The notes under the pieces were generated by a model. It saw only the letters and a program-made list of their open reading frames with translations. It was not told where the DNA came from and ran no database searches. This document shows positions 1 through 5,201 of a stretch of DNA of 5,201 bases, piece after piece (positions within the stretch are counted from its first letter, which is position 1; each line of letters opens with the position of its first letter). The position numbers were made by a program, and so were the translations under genes. The stretch comes from Endomicrobium sp. (GTDB taxonomy: Bacteria > Elusimicrobiota > Endomicrobiia > Endomicrobiales > Endomicrobiaceae), in assembly GCA_031264895.1 (NCBI GenBank), contig JAISDI010000205.1, positions 1-5,201 on the forward strand, given 5' to 3'.

Positions 1-901
1 CCGGTTTGTTTTCAATAATGTTTTCGGGTAAAATATATTTTAGATGCAAATTCCTATGTAAAACGGAAACATGTTGCGTGCGTATTAAATCTCCCCATAT
101 CATATTCTCGTCATAAGCGGTGTTTTTCGCTATAAAATCCAAAACTTCGCAGGGTTGCATCCCCGCGCCGTTTGCTATTAGGTTAGGATACTCAATAAAA
201 AACAATTTTCTTTTAACCAGTGGGGACTTATATTCTTCAAGTAACATTTTGCCCGCAAGAAAATTTATTTGCTGTTCGGGGTAATTATAAGTTTCTTCTT
301 TTGGAATCCAAGCGTCTAATACAAAACCCCTGTTTTCAAAATATTGCGTAAAGCGGAGTTCGTTTACCACTACTGCGTCACCGTGAGAGCGCGGGTATTC
401 AAGCGTGTCCCAATATTGCTTCCAAGAAATGTCCGCAAGCATTCTTTTCCTTATTATCATAAAATAAGACATTAAATGTTCCGGTATAAAAGGAGTTTTT
501 TGCATTTTTGAAACCACGCAGTTGCGCCTAAACGGATAATAAGCGTGCCCCCAGCAATCGCATTTGCGTTTTCGCATTTCCTCAAACATCGGCTCAAACG
601 AGTAAACGCCGCCGTAGCAAGTGAAGTTAAAAAGCAACAGTTCGTCAAATTTTTTTAAATTTTCGTAGCCGTAATGCGTCATCGCAAATTTGTAAGCCCA
701 AGAATCGTAACCGGCGTTTTCCCTAACCAAAATTTCATCGGCAAATTCTTCAAATTTTCGCTTGCCTTCGGCATTAATTTTTCCATTTATAACAACAATA
801 AGATAAGAAAGATGAGGTTTTATGCTGTTTAAATAATAAGAGACATAATCCCCCACAATTCCGTCTTTATCGTAAAAGAAAAAAATTCCAAGTCTTTTCA
901 T
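1..901 (-). CDS. Rhamnan synthesis F (RgpF) family protein, 3'-truncated
   Basis: RgpF-family proteins take part in building rhamnose-rich cell-wall or O-antigen polysaccharides and are regarded as glycosyltransferases (RgpF in Streptococcus mutans rhamnan synthesis). The ATG at 901 opens a frame that stays open for 300 codons to the left edge. Family features seen: RLGIFFFYDKDGIVGDYV (3-20), LIVVING (34-40), the hallmark VRENAGYDSWAYK (59-71), LLFNFTCYGG (89-98), WGHAYYP (117-123), HLMSYFMIIRKRML (142-154) and the segment KRKLFF...YDENMIWGDLIRT (230-275). This is the N-terminal half; full family members are near 580-620 residues, and a second half would begin just beyond the visible end (LPENII, 291-296), so its presence cannot be judged here. 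The start overlaps the upstream stop as ATGA (898-901), a classic coupling arrangement. Donor and linkage are not predictable; the neighbouring rfbB makes dTDP-rhamnose plausible. The symbol rgpF is not assigned because the family is broad. Confidence 0.9.
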   Translation of the reverse strand, partial: MKRLGIFFFYDKDGIVGDYVSYYLNSIKPHLSYLIVVINGKINAEGKRKFEEFADEILVRENAGYDSWAYKFAMTHYGYENLKKFDELLLFNFTCYGGVYSFEPMFEEMRKRKCDCWGHAYYPFRRNCVVSKMQKTPFIPEHLMSYFMIIRKRMLADISWKQYWDTLEYPRSHGDAVVVNELRFTQYFENRGFVLDAWIPKEETYNYPEQQINFLAGKMLLEEYKSPLVKRKLFFIEYPNLIANGAGMQPCEVLDFIAKNTAYDENMIWGDLIRTQHVSVLHRNLHLKYILPENIIENKP

Positions 902-3564
902 ATTTTCATACGCTCCATTGTATTTTTATCAACAAAAATAGCGTTATATACGCGCTCGCAATTTTTACCGTCAATGTATTTGAAAAATTCTTTGCGCCGT
1001 TTTAGCATTTCCGCGGTTGGTTTTTCCATTTTAAGAGCAATTAAAAGTTCGGAAACATTGCGAGTAATGACGCCAAGATTATTTGTAAAAAACTCCGGCT
1101 CTATTTTATAATGCCCGTCGCAAAAAGCGGGCGGCATATAATAAATTGGTATGGCGCCTTTTTTATAAGCAAAATCGTAAGCCACACTGGACATATCCGT
1201 AATTAAATATTTTGCTTTTCTAAATTCTTTATTAAATTGTTCAGTTTCGTTTAAATAACTAAAATTAATATTCAAATCTTGTAATGCGTTTTTGAAACGG
1301 GTGTCTAAGCCCCTTTTTACAACCTCATGGTGAAAAATATACAATATCTCTTTTTCAGGGAAGGCATTTCTTGTTGCGTGTATTGCATTGATTATCGTAT
1401 CAATGTAGTATTGTATTAATAAGTTATTGTGATTAAAGAGTATTCTCCATGTAAAAAAAGTGATTATTTTGTTTGTATTATGTTTTACTCCGAACCATTT
1501 GTCCATTCTTGGCGAACCCAAGGATAATACGTTAGAGAAGCCATGATATTTGAGATAGCTTTCTTTTTCTAATTCACAATTAGCAAACGTCAGAGAGGGA
1601 TTATCCCAAAAATATCTGTGAACTATTAAAACAAATCTTTTGTCTATCGTGCCATGAGGAATAAATACCCATTTTGGAGATAAAGCTACGAAATGTATAT
1701 CTTTGAAATTTTTAGTAAGAATTTCATGCCGAATAGTCCAAGAAGTTATCCATAATTTTGACAGAAAAATAAAAATTTTGTGTTTCAAAGAGCCGTAAAC
1801 AAGCATCTTATCTTGAATTTGCAGATCAGCCTCCGTTTGTTTTCTTGTTTTTGAACAAATGAAATATGAATCTGCTCGGCCTTTTGTTTTTATTGCATAT
1901 TTGAATAATTCAAAAGCATTATCTATCCCGCCGCCGTTTTCGGAATATACAACAAAAGGCCGCCAACGGTTTAGCAGCGCAGATATAAATAAGATTTTAT
2001 TTTTTATGCTATACCCCAAAGATAATAAAACGGAAAATATATAGCGGTATTTTGTTTGGAAATATAACGCGCCGCCAGATATGCGGAAATATATTCCCTT
2101 TTCAAGCAATTCATGTATTCCAAAAGAAGGGTTACCATTATATGCAACAGATATTTTTTGACCTGTTGACGTCAACAATTCAAACTTTAGATTTTTGGCA
2201 GTACTTAGCGGAATTTTAAAAAAAACAGAGCCGTAATAAATATCTGACGACAAAATTTTAGCTTGTTCTGGTGAAGAATTAACTATTCTTTCCATTACTA
2301 TTTTTTGTTTTTCGTCAAAATTTTTATTGGCCAGGTCAATATTTTTAGCTAAAAACATTAAAATTATATTGTCGCCAGCCACTTCTATGCGATGCAAATA
2401 TATTTTTTGACAACAAGATGGGCTTAAAACATTATGTGAGCGATGTGTTAAAGAAATAATCACACGTTCTTCTTTTTTGCCGTATTTTTCATAATGCAAC
2501 AAAGGATTCATGTTTTCATTTTTTACATCAGGATACATTTGAAGGTAAAGTTCGCCGCTAAAATCCGCAGAAGGATTGTGGCCGGTTTTCCAGCCTTCTT
2601 TTAAGTAATATTTAACAGGGAAGTCAGCGCCGCGCTTGTCCGCAAGATATTTTTTATAATACCAATGAGTATCAAACAATTTAGATTTGAGCAGAAATTT
2701 TTCTTCCTTCGTCAGTAAACTTTTGTGATATATTAGAATGCCAAACAATCTTATACTTAAATTGCCTTTTAAACTTATGTGTCTCCTAATCAAAATGTTT
2801 TTTGCTTTGAGCAAAAGAAAATACAGTTTCCCCACTCCGTGAATTTTATAGCCTTGCACCTGCGTTATTATGCCAAAAACTCTTTCCATAGCGTGGGCAA
2901 GCGTGCCGCATTTTGTGTTTTTGTCGCTTGTTTCAAAATCTTCCGATGAGAATTTATTTTGCAGTATTTTAAAAATGCTTGCACGAGCCATAAACATAGT
3001 GCCGGCTATAAATCTGCATTCTTTAACTTCAGTCAAACCGATTTTGCGCAGGGACAAATTAATTTTTTGCATAAGGTTTTGATAATACTCTTTGTTTTTT
3101 ACAAAACACAAACGGCTGCCTATCATTCCTATAGTTTTATTATTTTGGAATTTGCTTATATTTGCTTTAAGCGTTTGTCTGTTTTTTAAAAGGGCGTTAA
3201 CTAAACTGTTATGCCATGTTGCGCTGTCGGTTAATACGCCGTTTAGCAGGGTTTCTTCTCTGTCGCTAAGCAAATTTTTGGTATGCAGTTTTATAATATA
3301 TGCGTATTCCGCAAGATTGATTTGATTAATAACGTAAATAAACGGATATACGTCATAACCAATATTGCCCGTTATAAATATTTTGGCGGAAGACTTAAAA
3401 GCTCTTATCTGATTTACAATTCTTGCGTCGTCTTTTACCAGCGTAACAAACAAATCCCAATTATAACCTTGCAAATTTTTCAACTTGTCTAAAAAGAAGG
3501 AAAGTTGCTTGGTATAATATAAATGTAAGATGACCGCTATTTTATTATTGCTTTGCGTTTTCAT
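898..3564 (-). CDS. Multidomain RgpF-like / TagF-like glycopolymer synthase
   Basis: This 888-residue protein appears to combine two transferase modules. Residues 7-245 resemble the C-terminal half of rhamnan synthesis protein F (RgpF, PF05045): IAVILHLYY (9-17), WDLFVTLV (36-43), ITGNIGYDVYPF (64-75), IIKLHTKN (90-97), FIAGTMFMAR (185-194) and GTLAHAMERVFG (220-231). Residues 296-366 hold two copies of a motif common in multidomain glycosyltransferases (FDTHWYYKKYL...YYLKEGWKTG, then FSGELYLQMYPD...LLHYEKYG). Residues 385-500 look beta-rich, possibly an Ig-like linker. Residues 535-880 resemble CDP-glycerol glycerophosphotransferases (Glyphos_transf, PF04464; TagB/TagF): VVYSENGGGIDN (538-549), FIPHGTIDKRF (634-644) with the conserved His-Gly, FTWR (704-707), FHHE (744-747) as the likely second catalytic His region, and ITDMSSVAYDF (788-798). 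A hydrophobic stretch at 508-530 could help membrane association. ATG at 3564 overlaps the GT2 stop by 20 nt; TGA at 898-900 overlaps the next start. The role in making a phosphodiester-containing glycan is inferred; the transferred unit is unknown. Confidence 0.85.
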   Translation of the reverse strand: MKTQSNNKIAVILHLYYTKQLSFFLDKLKNLQGYNWDLFVTLVKDDARIVNQIRAFKSSAKIFITGNIGYDVYPFIYVINQINLAEYAYIIKLHTKNLLSDREETLLNGVLTDSATWHNSLVNALLKNRQTLKANISKFQNNKTIGMIGSRLCFVKNKEYYQNLMQKINLSLRKIGLTEVKECRFIAGTMFMARASIFKILQNKFSSEDFETSDKNTKCGTLAHAMERVFGIITQVQGYKIHGVGKLYFLLLKAKNILIRRHISLKGNLSIRLFGILIYHKSLLTKEEKFLLKSKLFDTHWYYKKYLADKRGADFPVKYYLKEGWKTGHNPSADFSGELYLQMYPDVKNENMNPLLHYEKYGKKEERVIISLTHRSHNVLSPSCCQKIYLHRIEVAGDNIILMFLAKNIDLANKNFDEKQKIVMERIVNSSPEQAKILSSDIYYGSVFFKIPLSTAKNLKFELLTSTGQKISVAYNGNPSFGIHELLEKGIYFRISGGALYFQTKYRYIFSVLLSLGYSIKNKILFISALLNRWRPFVVYSENGGGIDNAFELFKYAIKTKGRADSYFICSKTRKQTEADLQIQDKMLVYGSLKHKIFIFLSKLWITSWTIRHEILTKNFKDIHFVALSPKWVFIPHGTIDKRFVLIVHRYFWDNPSLTFANCELEKESYLKYHGFSNVLSLGSPRMDKWFGVKHNTNKIITFFTWRILFNHNNLLIQYYIDTIINAIHATRNAFPEKEILYIFHHEVVKRGLDTRFKNALQDLNINFSYLNETEQFNKEFRKAKYLITDMSSVAYDFAYKKGAIPIYYMPPAFCDGHYKIEPEFFTNNLGVITRNVSELLIALKMEKPTAEMLKRRKEFFKYIDGKNCERVYNAIFVDKNTMERMKI
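913..916 (-). promoter_or_regulatory. Possible ribosome binding site of the RgpF-family gene
   Basis: GGAG lies 11 bases upstream of the ATG at 901, within the last codons of the 888-residue gene. The spacing is longer than usual. With the ATGA stop/start overlap at 898-901, reinitiation by ribosomes that have just terminated may matter more than this site. Confidence 0.4.
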
Positions 3565-4561
3565 AATTGCTCTTTGCCTGCTTAATTATTTTTTTAAATT
3601 TCAAATACGTGTTTAAACGTCTTAATTTTAGCCCCATAAATTTTTTTGAATCTAAATCTGTTAATTCCCGCGTAAAAAGTTTTAAAAGCTCGGGTTGCTC
3701 GGCTTGCGGGGCGTGTTGTATGTCGCCAAATTGATCTTTTAAATATTTCATAATTACGTTTTTTGCCACAAAATCAAATTCGTCTTTAGGCGCGGTTCTG
3801 TAAGCCTCGTAAATAAAAAGCAAACCCGCGTATCTGCTTTGAATTGTTTTAAGCAAATTTTTATGCTGGACAAAATTTGTTATGGACTGCGGGCTGTGAT
3901 TATAAAAATACAGCGGCTCTTTCAGCAAAATTGTTTTTGGGCGTTTTTTGAGCAAAGAAATTGTGTGCGGCGTGTCTTCAAAATAAATGTTTGGTATGAA
4001 TTCCAAATGATCTAAAATTTCTTTTTTGTAAAGTTTTTGCCAAATATAATCGCATATTTTAAAACCAAATTTACGGCGGTAAAACTTTAAAGGATTATTT
4101 GTAAATTTGTGCGGAATTTTGTTGATGTTTTTATAATTTTGCCAAACGTGTTTAAAATTTCGCGCATTGCGTTTTGCGGCTTTGTGAGTCTTCATATCAT
4201 ACATAAAAGAAACTAAATCGGCATTATATTTTGTGATGAAGTTATGGGTAATTTCCAAAAGTTGCGGGTGAATATAATCGTCGGAGTCTAAAAAATAAAT
4301 ATATTTGCCTTGCGCTATTTTCAGGCCGTTGTTGCGCGCCATTGAAAGGCCTTGATTTTGTTGATTTATAATTTTTATGCGCGGGTCTCTTGCGGCATAA
4401 TCTTGCAAAATTTTTAGCGAGCCGTCGGCAGAGCCGTCGTTTACGCAAATGATTTCAAAGTCGCCAAAAGTTTGCGCAAGCAAAGAATCTAAACATCTCG
4501 CAAGATATTTTTCCACATTATAAACCGGAACTATTACGGAAATTGCAAGATTATTTTCCAT
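3545..4561 (-). CDS. Family 2 glycosyltransferase (GT-A fold)
   Basis: This is a 338-residue cytoplasmic or membrane-peripheral glycosyltransferase that should transfer a sugar from a nucleotide donor to a growing surface glycan; donor and acceptor cannot be read from sequence. The Glycos_transf_2 domain fills roughly residues 7-200: SVIVPVYN (8-15), [10 protein letters not shown] (39-48) for nucleotide binding, [11 protein letters not shown] (69-79), the metal-binding FLDSDDY (90-96) with its DxD-type aspartates, and YFEDTPHT (193-200), whose Glu-Asp matches the usual catalytic-base position. The remaining C-terminal 140 residues are basic and partly helical, with no clear membrane span. The chosen start is ATG at 4561, placed directly before the conserved first strand and behind a GGAG; an in-frame TTG seven codons upstream (4582) would give a longer protein but is less likely. 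The start overlaps the rfbB stop by 11 nt and the gene's own TAA lies inside the start of the next gene, so it is a middle cistron of the operon. Confidence 0.92.
   Translation of the reverse strand: MENNLAISVIVPVYNVEKYLARCLDSLLAQTFGDFEIICVNDGSADGSLKILQDYAARDPRIKIINQQNQGLSMARNNGLKIAQGKYIYFLDSDDYIHPQLLEITHNFITKYNADLVSFMYDMKTHKAAKRNARNFKHVWQNYKNINKIPHKFTNNPLKFYRRKFGFKICDYIWQKLYKKEILDHLEFIPNIYFEDTPHTISLLKKRPKTILLKEPLYFYNHSPQSITNFVQHKNLLKTIQSRYAGLLFIYEAYRTAPKDEFDFVAKNVIMKYLKDQFGDIQHAPQAEQPELLKLFTRELTDLDSKKFMGLKLRRLNTYLKFKKIIKQAKSNYENAKQ
3570..3573 (-). promoter_or_regulatory. Weak ribosome binding site of the 888-residue gene
   Basis: AGAG lies five bases upstream of the ATG at 3564, within the final codons of the GT2 gene. 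It is a poor match to the consensus. With the 20-nt overlap of stop and start, this suggests that translation depends partly on ribosomes finishing the GT2 gene. This is an inference from position only. Confidence 0.4.
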
Positions 4562-5201
4562 TTTGCTCCAAATACCACTCAATGGTTTTTATTATTCCCG
4601 TGTCAAAAGTTTCTTCCGCGTGCCAGCCTAATTCTTTTTCAATTTTGCTTGCGTCAATGGCGTAGCGTTTGTCGTGGCCGGGGCGGTCTTTAACAAAAGT
4701 TATTAGGGATTTATATGATGTTTCCCCCTCACCCTGCCCTCTCCCGCAAGGGGCGAGAGTGTTTTTTAGCGGGCGTTTTTTATCTAAAATTTCGCAAATA
4801 ATGTTTACAATTTGTAAATTCGTGCGTTCATTTCTGCCGCCGATATTGTAAGTTTCCCCCGCCTTGCCTTTATGAAAAATCAAATCAATACCTTTGCAAT
4901 GATCCAGAACGTAAAGCCAGTCACGCACATTTTTGCCGTCGCCGTAAATTGGTATTTGCTCACCGGCAAGCGCTTTACGTATGATAGTCGGTATAAGTTT
5001 TTCCCCGTGCTGTTTTGGGCCGTAATTGTTTGAGCAATTGCTGGTAGTAACATTCAAACCGTAAGTGTGGTGATACGCGCGCACTAAAAAATCAGAACTT
5101 GCTTTTGTGGCGGAATAAGGCGAGTTTGGCGCATAAGGCGTGGTTTCCTCAAAGAAACCTGTTGGCCCAAGCGTACCGTAAACCTCGTCTGTAGAGATAT
5201 G
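4551..5201 (-). CDS. rfbB: dTDP-glucose 4,6-dehydratase, 5'-truncated by window edge
   Basis: This enzyme converts dTDP-glucose to dTDP-4-keto-6-deoxyglucose with a bound NAD cofactor, the second step towards dTDP-rhamnose and other deoxysugars, in the cytoplasm. The visible 216 residues are the C-terminal part of a protein usually about 340-350 long; the N-terminal Rossmann glycine motif lies beyond the right edge. The frame is open to position 5201, so the GTG at 5084 is an internal valine and not a start. Seen in the fragment: STDEVYG (residues 3-9), with the Asp-Glu pair used in dehydration; YSATK (29-33), the catalytic YxxxK of short-chain dehydrogenases; SNNYGP (57-62); [10 protein letters not shown] (86-95); TYNIGG; and [12 protein letters not shown], which closes the nucleotide-sugar site. 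Between LDKKRP and SYKSLITFV there are 17 residues where E. coli RfbB, as I recall it, has three. This extra piece is encoded by a GC-rich palindromic repeat (separate entry). The gene ends with TAA inside the start of the next gene. Identity is secure; activity with the insert is inferred from the intact frame and motifs. Confidence 0.95.
   Translation of the reverse strand, partial: HISTDEVYGTLGPTGFFEETTPYAPNSPYSATKASSDFLVRAYHHTYGLNVTTSNCSNNYGPKQHGEKLIPTIIRKALAGEQIPIYGDGKNVRDWLYVLDHCKGIDLIFHKGKAGETYNIGGRNERTNLQIVNIICEILDKKRPLKNTLAPCGRGQGEGETSYKSLITFVKDRPGHDKRYAIDASKIEKELGWHAEETFDTGIIKTIEWYLEQNGK
4566..4570 (-). promoter_or_regulatory. Ribosome binding site of the GT2 gene
   Basis: TGGAG lies four bases upstream of the ATG at 4561, inside the last codons of rfbB. 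It supports this ATG over the upstream in-frame TTG at 4582. The spacing is short but usable. The site sits within translated rfbB sequence, so initiation may be coupled to termination of rfbB at 4551-4553. Confidence 0.6.
4719..4763 (-). repeat. GC-rich palindromic repeat inserted in frame within rfbB
   Basis: This is a GC-rich block of about 45 bp in AT-rich surroundings. Its core is an imperfect inverted repeat at 4739-4759: arms CTCTC (4739-4743) and GAGAG (4755-4759), extended by CC/GG pairs past one unpaired C, around a short GCAAGG-type loop. A C-rich tract (4725-4739) lies beside it. On the coding strand it reads [15 protein letters not shown] (fragment residues 147-161), rich in Gly and containing a Cys, unlike any RfbB sequence I know. 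Pieces reading like CCCTCTCCCGCAAGGGG are, from general knowledge, a common theme of dispersed intergenic palindromes in many bacterial genomes; the match is from memory. Exact ends are uncertain by several bases; the extra length over E. coli RfbB is about 14 codons, and an insert that kept the frame must be a multiple of three. Only one copy is seen in this window, so repeat status rests on that resemblance. Confidence 0.7.

Noticed and set aside
1859..3492. Several plus-strand open frames of 61-77 codons (1859-2044, 2870-3082, 2959-3189, 3092-3325, 3283-3492)
   Set aside because: All are antisense to the well-supported 888-residue gene, overlap each other, and have no family-like sequence. 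They are chance frames.
4242..4448. Minus-strand open frame of 68 codons within the GT2 gene
   Set aside because: It is an out-of-frame reading of the conserved GT2 domain, rich in Arg and Lys with no known motif.
4562..4582. TTG at 4582 as the start of the GT2 gene
   Set aside because: The seven extra residues are not family-like. The ATG at 4561 has a GGAG just upstream and sits directly before the conserved first strand.
4739..4759. The palindrome as a Rho-independent terminator
   Set aside because: It sits in the middle of the rfbB coding sequence. On the transcribed strand the bases after the stem are a G-rich tract rather than a U run, and the operon clearly continues for three more genes.
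4669..4851. Plus-strand open frame of 60 codons across the palindromic repeat
   Set aside because: It lies fully antisense to rfbB. Its length comes from the stop-poor GC-rich repeat, and it has no ribosome binding site or recognisable domain.
5082..5084. GTG at 5084 as the start of rfbB
   Set aside because: The frame continues upstream through STDEVYG and the catalytic YSATK motif to the window edge, so this GTG is an internal valine codon.

Overview
The window is a slice of a bacterial surface-polysaccharide (O-antigen, capsule or teichoic-acid-like) biosynthesis cluster. Four genes lie on the minus strand and cover essentially every base. The DNA is AT-rich, with minus-strand coding biased to A/T in third positions. 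That and the enzyme set do not fix the phylum. The mix of a dTDP-sugar enzyme, RgpF-type proteins and a TagF-type polymerase module occurs in both Gram-positive and Gram-negative capsule loci, so I leave the organism open.

In transcription order (high to low coordinates): (1) the C-terminal two thirds of dTDP-glucose 4,6-dehydratase (rfbB/rmlB), entering from the right edge (4551-5201); (2) a family 2 glycosyltransferase (3545-4561); (3) an 888-residue multidomain protein that joins an RgpF-like N-terminal module, two copies of a short aromatic-rich motif, a probable beta-rich linker and a C-terminal TagF/CDP-glycerol glycerophosphotransferase-like module (898-3564); (4) the N-terminal 300 residues of a rhamnan synthesis F (RgpF) family protein that runs off the left edge (1-901). 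Consecutive genes overlap by 11, 20 and 4 nt, so they are almost certainly one translationally coupled operon. There is no intergenic space, and no promoter, terminator or RNA gene is visible.

As a pathway, RfbB makes dTDP-4-keto-6-deoxyglucose, the precursor of dTDP-rhamnose and other deoxysugars. The GT2 enzyme and the RgpF-type modules probably add sugars to a carrier-linked glycan. The TagF-like module suggests that phosphodiester-linked units (glycerol-P, ribitol-P or sugar-P) are part of the product.

The most unusual feature is a short GC-rich imperfect palindrome of dispersed-repeat type inserted in frame inside rfbB. It adds about 14 residues to a loop just before the conserved DRPGHD motif without breaking the reading frame. 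The second point of interest is the modular make-up of the 888-residue protein: it opens with what looks like the C-terminal half of RgpF, while the next gene opens with the N-terminal half.
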